Positions 39,349-48,583 of a stretch of DNA of 64,000 bases are shown here, piece by piece. The notes below the pieces were generated by a model. That model searched no databases and was not told where the DNA came from. It saw only the letters and a program-made list of their open reading frames with translations. The stretch comes from Sutterella massiliensis. GTDB taxonomy: Bacteria > Pseudomonadota > Gammaproteobacteria > Burkholderiales > Burkholderiaceae_F. The stretch covers positions 184,504 through 248,503 of the forward strand of contig NZ_JACJJC010000002.1 of NCBI RefSeq assembly GCF_016899755.1, read 5' to 3'. Both the position numbers and the translations under genes were made by a program. Numbering within the stretch: position 1 is the stretch's first letter; each line of letters starts with the position of its first letter.

Positions 39349-41044
39349 CTTTGTCCTCGCTCGTCGGATGGTCCGTGCTCAGCGTGCGCGCACCCTGATC
39401 GGCGCGCGTCACCGGGTCCGGTGCCGCCCGCTTTACCGCCGACCGGTCACGCAGCGGCTCTTCATTCGTTGGTGTCTGCTGCACTCCGCTCGCTCGATCG
39501 CGTGCCGCTTGCACGGTCTTTCGCGTCCCGGCAGCCGCGCTCGCACGCTGCTCGAGCTTGAGCGACACGCGTCCGAGCACTTTCTCGGGCGCTTTATCCG
39601 TTTTATCGGCTGCCTTGTCCGTCGCTTTCTCAGCGGTCTTAGCCGGAACCTTTGCCGCCGAGAACGAGGCCTTCGTCGACTTCACGGCCGCGTCGGCTGC
39701 GAGCGCAATGGGCTTACTGATCTTCACGAGTGCGGCCTTCACGGCGGCGCCGGGCTTCGGGCGCGAAGCAATCACCTTGTCGATGCGTCGCCCGTCCATA
39801 TCGACCACTTCAAAGCGCCAACCGGACCACTCGACGATATCGCCCTCTTTGGGCATGCGCCCCAAAAGCAGCATGATCATCCCGGCGAGCGTCTGGTAGC
39901 GCCCCTCGTCTTCGAGCGGCACGCTGCGGATGTCAAGCACGTCCTTCATTTCCGGAATCGAAATGATGCCGCCCAACAGAAGCGAGCCGTCCTCGCGGCG
40001 CGTCACGCTTGCCGCTTCGGGCGTCTCGGGCTTGAATTCACCCGCAATCGCCTCGAGAAGATCGCGCGGCGTCACGAGCCCCTGCACTTCGCCGTACTCG
40101 TCAACGACGAGCGCCATGGGGCTGTCGGTCTTACGGAAATGCTCCATGAGCTCCATGCCCGTGAGCGACTCGGGTACATAGGTAGCGGGCGCCAAGTTGT
40201 TGCGGAAATTGGGCTTGCCGTTTTCGAGCATCTGCTGCATAAGAATGCGCGTCGAGCAAAAGCCTTTGACATTGTCGAGACTTCCTTCGCACACGGGCAT
40301 GCGCGAGCGCTTGGAGCGGCAGATCTTTTCAATGTTGACTTCGCGGCTGTCTTCGAGATTGATCCAACTGATGTTCGCGCGCGGCGTCATGAGCGAGCCC
40401 ACCTGACGATCGTCCAAATGAAAGACATTTCGCACCATGTCGCGCTCCACGGACTCGATCACGCCCGACTCTTCGCCTTCGTCGATCATGGCGTGAATTT
40501 CCTCTTCTGTAACGCCCGCGTCCTGCTTCTCATCGGCGCCGAGCCGGCGCATGATCGCGTGAGTCGAAAAGCTCAGAAGCTTCACAAAGGGCGCCGCAGC
40601 GATCGACAGGTAATGGATGGGATTGGCAATGCGGCAGGCGATGCGCTCGGGCGAGAGCTGCCCGATTCGCTTCGGGACAAGTTCGCCCAAAACGATCGAG
40701 AAGTACGTGATGAGAACAACCACGACGAGAAGCCCCACCCCCTTGGCGGTGGCGGGTGCCACGCCGAGCGCCGTCAAAAGCGACGCGACCGGTGCGGCAA
40801 GCGCCGACTCCCCGACAATGCCCGAGAGAATGCCGATCGACGTGATGCCGACCTGAATGGTCGAGAGCGCGCGCGTGGGATCGCGATTGAGTTCCTGTGC
40901 ACGGGCCGCGCCCGCGACGCGATCGTCCTCAAGAAGCTGCAGGCGCGCCTTGCGGCTCGTCACGAGCGCGATTTCGCTCATGGCAAAGGCGCCGTTGAGG
41001 CCGATCAGAAAGAGAAGGATGAGTACGTCCAGCCAGCTCGACAT
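39341..41044 (-). CDS. Hemolysin C / CNNM-family membrane protein with CBS domains
   Basis: Domains run in order: a DUF21/CNNM transmembrane domain (residues 1 to about 195, with GLNGAFAMSEIALVTSRKARL), two CBS domains (about 210–340; MTPRANISWINLED and DSPMALVVDEYGEVQGLVTPRDLL), and a CorC_HlyC domain (about 355–435; GRMPKEGDIVEWSGWRFEVVDMDGRRI in two parts). Relatives act in Mg2+ or Co2+ handling. A basic Ala/Lys-rich tail of about 130 residues follows, which relatives mostly lack. The length is 567 residues. Confidence 0.9.
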   Translation of the reverse strand: MSSWLDVLILLFLIGLNGAFAMSEIALVTSRKARLQLLEDDRVAGAARAQELNRDPTRALSTIQVGITSIGILSGIVGESALAAPVASLLTALGVAPATAKGVGLLVVVVLITYFSIVLGELVPKRIGQLSPERIACRIANPIHYLSIAAAPFVKLLSFSTHAIMRRLGADEKQDAGVTEEEIHAMIDEGEESGVIESVERDMVRNVFHLDDRQVGSLMTPRANISWINLEDSREVNIEKICRSKRSRMPVCEGSLDNVKGFCSTRILMQQMLENGKPNFRNNLAPATYVPESLTGMELMEHFRKTDSPMALVVDEYGEVQGLVTPRDLLEAIAGEFKPETPEAASVTRREDGSLLLGGIISIPEMKDVLDIRSVPLEDEGRYQTLAGMIMLLLGRMPKEGDIVEWSGWRFEVVDMDGRRIDKVIASRPKPGAAVKAALVKISKPIALAADAAVKSTKASFSAAKVPAKTAEKATDKAADKTDKAPEKVLGRVSLKLEQRASAAAGTRKTVQAARDRASGVQQTPTNEEPLRDRSAVKRAAPDPVTRADQGARTLSTDHPTSEDKDE

Positions 41045-41140
41045 AGTCGGTTGCCTTTTTCGAAAAGTGTGGTTGGGATCCGAAGCGACAATGGGGCTGC
41101 CCCGCAGCCATAAGTTCGGTCGATGTCGATCGGATCTCGG

Positions 41141-41680
41141 TCAAAATTCGCAGGGCATCCCCGCGGGATTTTCGCCCTTGATGAGTGCGATGAGCCCTTG
41201 CAGCGCAACGCGCTTGGCGCCCGCAATGACGGTGGCGCGGCTACCCGGCACGTTGATGCGGCGCGCCGCCGTCACGACCGTACCGTCAAAGAGTTTCTGC
41301 CCCCAGCCGATGCAAACGGTGCCGACAGGCGTCTCGGGCGTGCCGCCCGTGGGACCTGCAACGCCCGTGAGCGCAACGGACAAGTCGGCGGTGCTTCTTG
41401 CGGCGGCGCCGCGCGCCATCGCGTGCGCGACGGCAAGCGACACGACGCCCTCTTTTTCAATGAGTTCGGGCGGCACATCGAGCATCTCGCTTTTGGCGCG
41501 CGCCGTATAAACGACAAACCCGCGCTCGAACCACTGTGAAGCGCCCGCCACGCTCGTGATCGCCGCCGAAACGGCGCCCCCCGTGAGGCTCTCGGCCGTT
41601 GCAATCGTGTGGCGGCCTTCGAGCGCGAGGCTGCCGAGGATTTCGGCGGCAAGCGCCGCCTGCTCGTTCAAATCTGCCAT
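41141..41680 (-). CDS. pncC: Nicotinamide-nucleotide amidase (CinA C-terminal type)
   Basis: PncC deamidates NMN to NaMN in pyridine nucleotide recycling. TATAESLTGG-like residues (IATAESLTGGAVSAAITSVAG), ALTGVAGPTGGTPETPVGTV and the C-terminal R-rich helix fit the stand-alone CinA domain. The ATG at 41680 gives 179 residues; the ribosome site is weak. An Arg-rich upstream extension is not family-like. Confidence 0.93.
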   Translation of the reverse strand: MADLNEQAALAAEILGSLALEGRHTIATAESLTGGAVSAAITSVAGASQWFERGFVVYTARAKSEMLDVPPELIEKEGVVSLAVAHAMARGAAARSTADLSVALTGVAGPTGGTPETPVGTVCIGWGQKLFDGTVVTAARRINVPGSRATVIAGAKRVALQGLIALIKGENPAGMPCEF

Positions 41681-41837
41681 TGGAAGCTGCGCGCCGGCTT
41701 GGTCGATCGTTCGCTGCGCGCCCGAAAGAATTGATGGTCGACGTTTAGCATACCTTGCATGCGGTTGCCTACGCACGCGTCAACAGGCACTCACTCGAGC
41801 ATGCGAACAACACGACCGGCACGTTCGCGTCGCCCAA

Positions 41838-42365
41838 TCAACGAAGGAACATCTCGCAAAGCCGCAGGGAGCCCCAGGCATAAAACGCCGCAAAGAGGTC
41901 GTCAACCATGACGCCGAAGCCGCCATGAATAGTGCGGTCGGCCCAAGAGCCCGGCCAGACTTTGACGATATCGAAGAAGCGAAAAGCAAAGAAGGCCGCA
42001 ATCCACCAGCACCAATCGTCTGGCCCGCCCGCGCAGACGAGCCACACGGCAACAACCTCATCAAGAACGATCCCGCCGTGGTCCTCTACGCCGAGATCGC
42101 GCGCGACGTCGTTCGCAGCCCAGACGCCAAGCGCAAAGACCGCAGCCGACAGAACCGCCCAGCCGACAAATCCCCAAGGCGCCATGAAGGGCGAAAGAAG
42201 CGCATAAACGGCAACGCCCGCAGCCGTACCCCAAGTGCCCGGAGCGGGGCGAAGCGCCCCGGCACCGAAGAAAGTCGCCGCGACGTGCGAGGGCTTGGCC
42301 CAAGCAAAGCGCATCGTGAGCCGCACGCGGTTGGCGGGATTCGAGGGATCGTATTTCGAAAACAA
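41838..42365 (-). CDS. pgpA: Phosphatidylglycerophosphatase A
   Basis: PgpA removes phosphate from PGP to give phosphatidylglycerol in the inner membrane. FFGAGALRPAPGTWGTAAGV, HGGIVLDEVVAVW and FRFFDIVKVWPGSWADR are the signature blocks, and GFGVMVDDLFAAFYA follows. The length is 175 residues. It lies just downstream of thiL, as in many Burkholderiales. Confidence 0.95.
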   Translation of the reverse strand: MFSKYDPSNPANRVRLTMRFAWAKPSHVAATFFGAGALRPAPGTWGTAAGVAVYALLSPFMAPWGFVGWAVLSAAVFALGVWAANDVARDLGVEDHGGIVLDEVVAVWLVCAGGPDDWCWWIAAFFAFRFFDIVKVWPGSWADRTIHGGFGVMVDDLFAAFYAWGSLRLCEMFLR

Positions 42366-42403
42366 TGCTCTTCCTTTGGGGAGGCCTCTCTAGGGACCGC
42401 TTG

Positions 42404-43396
42404 TCAGGCGAAGTGATCGAACCCCGCCCGCTCGAAGACGACGGGGAGCCCTTGGGCGTCGCGCACCGTGAGGTTCCTCGCGCTTTGCTCTGTGATGCGG
42501 CCGATGCGCGTCACGGGCGTGCCCGTGGCGAGCCCCGCGGCCCAGATGCGTTCGGCCATGTCGGGCGCAGCCGTGAAGACAAGCTCGTAGTCGTCGCCGC
42601 CCGCGAGCGCCGCTTCGTGCTGCTTGGCGATCGTGAGCGACTTGAGCGCAAGCGAAATCGGAATCGACTCCCAGTCGATTTCGGCCGAGACGCCGGAGCG
42701 CTCGAGAATATGCCCCAAGTCCGCAAGCAGTCCATCGGAAATGTCCGCGCAGGCATGCGCGAGCGGCAGAAGTGCTTCGCCGAGCGCATTGCGCGGGGTC
42801 GGACGATCCATGCGCGCAAAGCAGGCGGCCTGCGCATCAGGCATGAGGTCCCAGTGACCCCAGCGGCACTTGAGCGCTGCGTAAGCGTCGCCCACGGTGC
42901 CCGAAACCCAGATATCGTCGCCCGGCTTGGCGCCCGCGCGCGTGAGACCCATGCCCGCGGGCAGGTCGCCCATCGCCGTGATCGAAATCGTCACGGGCGC
43001 GTGCCGCCCGTTCACTTCGGGCGTACGCGTGGTGTCGCCCCCCAAAAGCGCGCAGCCCGAGGTTTCGGCGAGTCTCATGAGACCGCGCGAAAAGTCCGCG
43101 AGCCACCCGTCGTCGCGCCGCGGCAGCCCGATCGAGAGAAAAAAGGCGCGCGCAACGGCGCCCGCTGCCGCGAGGTCCGAGAGATTGACGGCAAGCGCTT
43201 TGTAGCCCACGTCCTCGGGATCCGCATCGGGCAAAAAGTGCGTACCGAGCGCCATCATATCGGTCGTCACGGCCAAACGGCCCGCACCCGTATCGATGAT
43301 CGCGCAGTCGTCGCCCACGCCCTGACTTTTCCACGCACCGAATGTTTCGTGCGTGAAAAAGCGTTCAATAATCTGGAATTCCCCTCTTTGCGCCAT
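42404..43396 (-). CDS. thiL: Thiamine-monophosphate kinase
   Basis: ThiL phosphorylates TMP to the cofactor TPP. GVGDDCAII, DMMALGTHFL, VNLSDLAAAGA and LLGGDTTR carry the metal and ATP residues. The ATG at 43396 has AGGAG upstream and gives MAQRGEFQIIERFF, the normal start; the length is 330 residues. A terminator lies between nusB and this gene, so thiL may have its own promoter or depend on read-through. Confidence 0.96.
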   Translation of the reverse strand: MAQRGEFQIIERFFTHETFGAWKSQGVGDDCAIIDTGAGRLAVTTDMMALGTHFLPDADPEDVGYKALAVNLSDLAAAGAVARAFFLSIGLPRRDDGWLADFSRGLMRLAETSGCALLGGDTTRTPEVNGRHAPVTISITAMGDLPAGMGLTRAGAKPGDDIWVSGTVGDAYAALKCRWGHWDLMPDAQAACFARMDRPTPRNALGEALLPLAHACADISDGLLADLGHILERSGVSAEIDWESIPISLALKSLTIAKQHEAALAGGDDYELVFTAAPDMAERIWAAGLATGTPVTRIGRITEQSARNLTVRDAQGLPVVFERAGFDHFA

Positions 43397-43418
43397 TTTT
43401 TTCTTCTCCTCAATCGCG

Positions 43419-43462
43419 CAAAAAAGGCCCTCCGCGGAGCGCTTTCGCACCGCCGGAGAGCC
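43419..43462 (-). terminator. Terminator between nusB and thiL
   Basis: On the minus strand GGCTCTCCG pairs with CGGAGGGCC, followed by six T residues. It lies about 22 bases before the thiL start. Confidence 0.65.
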
Positions 43463-43515
43463 TCCGTTCGCTTTCCGAGCGTCCGGCTTTTGTGCCGTCG
43501 ACCCAGTCAAGCGCA

Positions 43516-44028
43516 TTAAGCCTTAGCCGCGTGATCGGCGTCGAACTCAGTCTTACGCACGGTCTGCGCGACGTGCTCGAGCACGGCGTTCGTGAAGCGG
43601 TAGCCGCTGCCGAACTGCTTGGCGAGCTCAATCGACTCATTGAGCACAACGCGGTAGGGCGTCTGCGGACATTTCATCAGCTCGTACGTGCCGAGAAAGA
43701 GAATCGCGCGCTCAACGAGCGAAACGCGCTTGAGATCGCGGTCGACAAAGGCCTTGAAGACTTCTTCAACGGCCTGCGCATCGAGGAGCACCCCCGAGAG
43801 CAGATCGTGAAAGAGCGTCTTGTCGGCGCGCTCGAAGTCCGCAGGCGAAATGTCGCTGCCTTCAAGCTCGCCGCTCTCTTCGTTGATGAGGCCCGCGAGG
43901 TGCGACTCGATTTCCGTGTAGCGCAGCGTCGGGTCGGCGATCCACTGATAGAGGCCGAGCAGCGTGAAGACGCGCGCAAGGTGTCGCGCGGAGTGCGGAC
44001 GACGATGCGTCTTTTGCGTGCCGGTCAT
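43516..44028 (-). CDS. nusB: Transcription antitermination factor NusB
   Basis: NusB binds boxA RNA with S10 (NusE) for rRNA antitermination. HSARHLARVFTLLGLYQW, ERAILFLGTYEL and YRVVLNESIELAKQFGSGYRFTNAVL (as RVVLNESIELAKQFG and YRFTNAVL) are typical. The length is 170 residues. It lies two bases after the ribH stop, the classic ribH–nusB pair. Confidence 0.96.
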   Translation of the reverse strand: MTGTQKTHRRPHSARHLARVFTLLGLYQWIADPTLRYTEIESHLAGLINEESGELEGSDISPADFERADKTLFHDLLSGVLLDAQAVEEVFKAFVDRDLKRVSLVERAILFLGTYELMKCPQTPYRVVLNESIELAKQFGSGYRFTNAVLEHVAQTVRKTEFDADHAAKA

Positions 44029-44030
44029 GC

Positions 44031-44534
44031 TCAGCGGTCCTCTTCTTCGTCGTCTTCGGGTTCGAAATCTTCGGCCGAGACGAACTCCTTGGCGAGATTG
44101 GCCATTTCGACGGCGCAGCGGGCGCAGTCGCGGCCCTTCATGTCAATGCGCTCTTCGCACTGTTCGTCGTCGTTCGTGGTAAGCACGCCGTTGGCGATCG
44201 GAATTTCGAAGTCGAGCGACACACGCATGATGCCGGCGGCCGATTCGTTCGAAACGATTTCGAAGTGATAGGTTTCACCGCGGATGACGGCGCCGAGCGC
44301 GATGAGCGCATCGTATTCGTCGGTCTGCGCGAGCTTCTGGAGCGCGAGCGGAATTTCGAGCGCCCCCGGGACCGACACCTTGGTGACGTCTTCGTCCATC
44401 ACACCGAGCTTGCGCAGCTCATCCATGCAGGCCTCGTATTCGCCGCGGCCGGCGTATTCGTTGAATCGGGCGACAACAATCCCGATTCGGAGATCCGTTC
44501 CGTCGAGGGAAGTGGGAATCACATCAACAGCCAT
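44031..44534 (-). CDS. ribH: 6,7-dimethyl-8-ribityllumazine synthase
   Basis: RibH makes lumazine, the penultimate riboflavin intermediate. [30 protein letters not shown] and [19 protein letters not shown] contain the active-site residues. The ATG at 44534 has GAGGAG upstream. The length is 167 residues including an acidic C-terminal tail ([13 protein letters not shown]). The longer in-frame extension has no family similarity. Confidence 0.97.
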   Translation of the reverse strand: MAVDVIPTSLDGTDLRIGIVVARFNEYAGRGEYEACMDELRKLGVMDEDVTKVSVPGALEIPLALQKLAQTDEYDALIALGAVIRGETYHFEIVSNESAAGIMRVSLDFEIPIANGVLTTNDDEQCEERIDMKGRDCARCAVEMANLAKEFVSAEDFEPEDDEEEDR

Positions 44535-44786
44535 TTTTTTCTCCTCTTCGAGTCTTGCCGCGCACTTCTTCAAAACGCGCGCAGCGGCTGGAAGCATTGA
44601 TTCGAGTGCCGGCACCGCACAGAAGCGCTGTTTCGCCCCGCGCCGCCACCGGCCAATTAAGCACAAACCCGCGAGCGGCGCACCGCAGTGGCGCGCCGTC
44701 GCTGAACTCTCCATTTTACCTTGAAGCCCTGAGGAATTCTCTTTCGAGCCCCCAACTTTCGGCATAAGCGCCTACGCCGCTTAGCC

Positions 44787-45875
44787 TCAGAGCCGCAGTC
44801 CTCGCTCGTACTGCGGGGGCACCGCGAGTCCGGGCACGGCCTTGAGGCCGAGCGCACGCGCAGCGTGCCAGCCCCAGTTGGGATCGTCGAGCATGCCGCG
44901 CCCGACATCGATGCCGTCGACCAAGCCAGCGCGAAGAATCGTTTCGGCCTGTTCGGCCTCGGTGATGCACCCGCACGCGAAGACGGGCATGTCGACGGCA
45001 GCCTTGACGCGCGCAGCAAAAGACGTTTGGTAGCCCGGCGCCTCTTCAATGCGAGCGTCCGGCACGAGTCCGCCCGTCGAGACGTCGACAAAGTCGAGAC
45101 CGTGACGCTTCATGCCGTGCACGAGTTCGATCGTCTCCTCAAGCGTCCAGCCGCCCTCGACCCAATCGGTTGCCGAGACGCGCAGCCCCACGGCCGTGCG
45201 CGCGGCAACGGCGCTCTTGACGGCGTCGGCCGTCTCAAAGGCAAAGCGCGTGCGGTTTTCAAAGGCACCGCCGTACTCGTCAATGCGGGTGTTCGACAAG
45301 GGCGAAAGGAACTCGTGAATGAGGTAGCCGTGTGCCATATGAAGTTCAATGCCGTCGACGCCCGCGCGTTCGGCGCGCTTGGCGGCTTGGGCGAATGCGC
45401 GAACGAGTGCGCCGCACTCGTCGAAGTCGAGCGGCAGGGGCCTGGGGCCGTCGGCGCCGAAAGCAATGTCGCTCGGCGCGCGCACGCGCCAGCCGCCTTC
45501 GGCAATCCCAAGGGGCTTGCTGCCGAGCCAGGGCGCCGTGCGGCTCGCCTTGCGTCCGGCGTGCGAAAGCTGAATAAGAATCTTCACGCCCGGCGCGGCA
45601 GTGCGCATCGCGTCAACAACGGCAGCAATGCCCGCTTCGCACTCATCCGACCAAAGTCCGAGGTCGCCCTCGGTGATGCGCCCTTCGGGCGTCACCGCGC
45701 ACGCTTCAATGCAAACGAGTCCCGCGCCCGACTGCGCGAGTCTCGCGTAATGCGCGAGGTGGAAGGGCTGAGCGACGCCGATCTTGGCGCTGTACATGCA
45801 CATCGGCGGCACGGCGATGCGGTTTGCCGCCGTCACTTCGCCGAGCTTAAGCGGCGTGAAAAGCACGGGATTCAT
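44787..45875 (-). CDS. Old Yellow Enzyme family NADPH:flavin oxidoreductase (YqjM-like)
   Basis: The product is an FMN-dependent ene-reductase. NRIAVPPMCMYSA, QLSHAGRKAS, ELHMAHGYLIHEFLSPLSN with the substrate-binding His pair, and the FMN phosphate region near IDVGRGMLDDPNWGWHAA match the YqjM class. The ATG at 45875 has AAGGAGG upstream; the length is 362 residues. It sits between ribE and ribH in the riboflavin block. The physiological substrate is unknown. Confidence 0.93.
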   Translation of the reverse strand: MNPVLFTPLKLGEVTAANRIAVPPMCMYSAKIGVAQPFHLAHYARLAQSGAGLVCIEACAVTPEGRITEGDLGLWSDECEAGIAAVVDAMRTAAPGVKILIQLSHAGRKASRTAPWLGSKPLGIAEGGWRVRAPSDIAFGADGPRPLPLDFDECGALVRAFAQAAKRAERAGVDGIELHMAHGYLIHEFLSPLSNTRIDEYGGAFENRTRFAFETADAVKSAVAARTAVGLRVSATDWVEGGWTLEETIELVHGMKRHGLDFVDVSTGGLVPDARIEEAPGYQTSFAARVKAAVDMPVFACGCITEAEQAETILRAGLVDGIDVGRGMLDDPNWGWHAARALGLKAVPGLAVPPQYERGLRL

Positions 45876-46020
45876 TTTGGACTGCCTCCTTGTTTTTATT
45901 CGGCTCCACACACTCGAAACGCGTCGAGATGTCCGAGCCGCAGCGACATCCATTATCCGTCCGTCCGCCGAAAAGCGCTTTTGGCGCATTGAAAAGTCGC
46001 TCGGCTTTTTCATCCCAAAG

Positions 46021-46057
46021 CAAAGCCCGCGGTGCGCCGAAGGCGCCGCGGGCTTTG
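46021..46057 (-). terminator. Terminator after ribE
   Basis: CAAAGCCCGCGG pairs with CCGCGGGCTTTG in a 12-base stem. The T-run on the minus strand is broken (TTTGCTTTGG). It separates ribE from the flavin oxidoreductase gene. Confidence 0.6.
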
Positions 46058-46130
46058 TGTTGGCCGTCCGAAAAGAATGGAACGCTAAGAAGGCATTCGA
46101 GTCAGCGCTCGAGCCCCGTTCCTTCGGAAC

Positions 46131-46748
46131 TTAGAAGAGCGCGTCGTCGTCGCGCAGCGACACCATGCGCTCGATGTAGCGCGCGATCGTGTCGATTTCG
46201 AGGTTGACGTTGTCCTGCGCCTTCAGGTGCTTGAGCGTCGTCACTTCAACCGTGTGCGGAATCAGGTTGATCGTGATGAGCGTGTCGAGCGCCGTGTCTT
46301 CGACCTTGTTGATTGTGAGCGAAACGCCGTTCACCGTGATCGAGCCCTTGTAGGCGAGGTAGGGCGAGAGCTTGCGCGGCGCGCGCACAACGAGGCGCCA
46401 CGACTCGGCCACCTGTTCCATCGACTCGACCTGGCCCACGCCGTCGACGTGGCCGCTCACGAGGTGACCGTCGACGCGGTCGCCCAAACGCATCGCCTTC
46501 TCAAGGTTCACTTCGCCGAAGGTGTCGAGACCGGTCGTCTTCGAGAGGCTTTCGGCGGAAACGTCGACCTTGAATTCGCGCTCATTGACCTCAATGACGG
46601 TCATGCAGGCGCCGTTGACGGCGATCGAGTCGCCGACGTGCACGTCGCCGAGCCCGAGTTCGGGGGCAAGAATCGTAAGACGAACGCCGTTGCCGAGCTT
46701 CTCGGGTTCGCGAACCTTGCCGACGGCTTGAACAATACCGGTAAACAT
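46131..46748 (-). CDS. ribE: Riboflavin synthase alpha chain
   Basis: RibE converts two lumazine molecules to riboflavin. The two barrel repeats are visible: MFTGIVQAVGKV with DSIAVNGACMTV, and GHLVSGHVDGVGQV with GSITVNGVSLTIN. The length is 205 residues. It starts four bases after the ribD stop. Confidence 0.97.
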   Translation of the reverse strand: MFTGIVQAVGKVREPEKLGNGVRLTILAPELGLGDVHVGDSIAVNGACMTVIEVNEREFKVDVSAESLSKTTGLDTFGEVNLEKAMRLGDRVDGHLVSGHVDGVGQVESMEQVAESWRLVVRAPRKLSPYLAYKGSITVNGVSLTINKVEDTALDTLITINLIPHTVEVTTLKHLKAQDNVNLEIDTIARYIERMVSLRDDDALF

Positions 46749-46752
46749 TTCT

Positions 46753-47904
46753 TCAGTTTCTCCTACAGATGATGCGAATATCCTTGCCGATCGTCTCGAG
46801 CGAGACGACGTGCCAGCGATGCGCGAGTCCGGGCGAAGCGGGCGGCTCAACAGCCGCGGGCCCCGCGCCTTCGCCAAAAAGACAGGGCGCCTGGTAAACA
46901 ATCAATTCATCGACAAGCCCCGCGTTGAGGAAGGCCCCCGAGAGCCGCGCACCGGCTTCGAGATGCACGTCGTTGACTTCGCGTGCGGCCAATTCTATAA
47001 GGAGCGCGCGAAGATCGACGCGGCTGCTGTCGACGCGGTCGGGAAGCGTCAGAATGTCGGCCCCCGCCCGGCGCAGCGCCTCGGTGCGCGCACGCGCCTC
47101 TTCGGTCTCGAGCGCCGCACCCGCCACGATCACGGCGCCGCCCGGCGTATGAAGCATGGCCGCTTCGGGCGGCATGCGATAATGCGCGTCGACGACGACG
47201 CGAAGCGGCTGACGCACTTGGTCGGGCAGCCGCACGTTCATCTGCGGGTCGTCCGCGAGCACCGTGCCGATGCCCGTAACGACGGCACCCGCGCGTGCCC
47301 GCCAGTACTGTCCGTCCGCGCGGGCGGCTTCGCCCGTAATCCACTTTGAGCGCCCGTCGGCCAACGCCGTCCGACCGTCAAGCGTTACGGCGGTCTTCAT
47401 GCGCACCCAAGGCAGTCCCCTCGTCATTCTCGAGAGAAACCCCGCGTTCATCGCCTGCGCAGCATCGGCCAGAACGCCCGAACGCGTGGGGATTCCCGCC
47501 GCTTCAAGCATGGCGAGCCCTCGGCCGCAAACCTGCGGATTGGGGTCGCCGAGCGCAGCGACGACGCGCCCGACCTTCGCTTCAATGAGCGCTTTGGCGC
47601 ATGGCGGCGTTCTGCCGTAGTGCGAACAGGGCTCGAGCGTCACGTAGACGGTCGCACCCTCGACAGATTCACCCGCAGCCGCAGCCGCGCGAAGCGCCAT
47701 GATTTCAGCATGCGGGCCGCCCACCTGCTGCGTGAAGCCCCGCGCGATGACGCGCCCGTCGCGCACGATGACGGCGCCCACCGACGGATTCGGGGGCGAG
47801 AGCCGCAGCGCGTGCTCGGCTTCCTTCAGGGCCAGCGCCATGAAGCGCTCGTCTTCGTCCTGCGCCACTGCGCACTCGGGCGAGAGCGTATTCTGCGCAG
47901 TCAT
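46753..47904 (-). CDS. ribD: Bifunctional riboflavin deaminase/reductase
   Basis: RibD carries out the deaminase and reductase steps after GTP cyclohydrolase II. The deaminase zinc site is GGPHAEIMAL with EPCSHYGRTPPC. The reductase half follows from about residue 160 (KTAVTLDGRTAL, SKWITGEAAR, DVHLEAGARLSGAFL). The length is 383 residues. Its ATG overlaps the nrdR stop. Confidence 0.97.
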   Translation of the reverse strand: MTAQNTLSPECAVAQDEDERFMALALKEAEHALRLSPPNPSVGAVIVRDGRVIARGFTQQVGGPHAEIMALRAAAAAGESVEGATVYVTLEPCSHYGRTPPCAKALIEAKVGRVVAALGDPNPQVCGRGLAMLEAAGIPTRSGVLADAAQAMNAGFLSRMTRGLPWVRMKTAVTLDGRTALADGRSKWITGEAARADGQYWRARAGAVVTGIGTVLADDPQMNVRLPDQVRQPLRVVVDAHYRMPPEAAMLHTPGGAVIVAGAALETEEARARTEALRRAGADILTLPDRVDSSRVDLRALLIELAAREVNDVHLEAGARLSGAFLNAGLVDELIVYQAPCLFGEGAGPAAVEPPASPGLAHRWHVVSLETIGKDIRIICRRN

Positions 47905-48398
47905 CGCGTTTCTCCCACGGGCTCGGGACGCCCGTTCTTCTCGGCGTGCTCGCGCACGGCCTCTTCGATCATGTCGGCAAACGCCTCCGGATCGTTGATG
48001 TTGAAATAAACGGACGCAAAGCGGATGTAGGCGATCGTGTCGAGACGCTTGAGCGCTGCGAGCACGAGGTCGCCGAGGCGGCTCGATCGGATCTCGCGCT
48101 CGCCCGTCATAACGAGACGCTGCTCGATTTCGTCGACCGCCTCGTCAATGCGGTCGGGCGAAACGGGGCGCTTTCTGAGCGCGAGCGTCATGGAGCCGCG
48201 CAGCTTCGCGCGGTCGTATTCCACGCGCCCGCCGCCTTTCTTCACGATGTAGGGCATGGTAAAGGAGACACGCTCGAAGGTCGTGAAGCGCTTGCCGCAC
48301 TTCGGACACTGACGGCGGCGGCGAATCACCGCCCCCATTTCGGGCGCACGCGAATCGATCACGCTCGTGACGGGGTTTTGGCAATAGGGACAACGCAT
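47901..48398 (-). CDS. nrdR: Transcriptional repressor NrdR
   Basis: NrdR represses ribonucleotide reductase genes in response to nucleotides. The N-terminal zinc ribbon is MRCPYCQNP…CPKCGKRFTTFE; an ATP-cone domain follows (IVKKGGGRVEYDRAKLRGSM as two pieces, VKKGGGRVEYDR and LRGSM). The length is 165 residues. Location between glyA and ribD is standard in betaproteobacteria. Confidence 0.97.
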   Translation of the reverse strand: MRCPYCQNPVTSVIDSRAPEMGAVIRRRRQCPKCGKRFTTFERVSFTMPYIVKKGGGRVEYDRAKLRGSMTLALRKRPVSPDRIDEAVDEIEQRLVMTGEREIRSSRLGDLVLAALKRLDTIAYIRFASVYFNINDPEAFADMIEEAVREHAEKNGRPEPVGETR

Positions 48399-48583
48399 GC
48401 TTCTGGCACCGCGAAAAAAAGACTTCAACCTTCTAAGTTTAGCTGAGCGATGCCCCGCAGACACAGCCCCTTGTGGGTGAAGCCGCACGGTGCGCGTCCC
48501 GCAAAAATGGGAATCAGGCGCTGCCGATACGGCTCGCGCCCGATTCATGCTTATTGTGTCCCGTTGCGGCGTCCTGAGAGAAA

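Noticed and set aside
44535..44786. FMN riboswitch upstream of ribH
   Set aside because: A CTCAGGGC-like patch is present on the minus strand, but the other conserved blocks (ACCGGCGGT, GCCCGCGAGC, GGATGGGAGAG) are missing.
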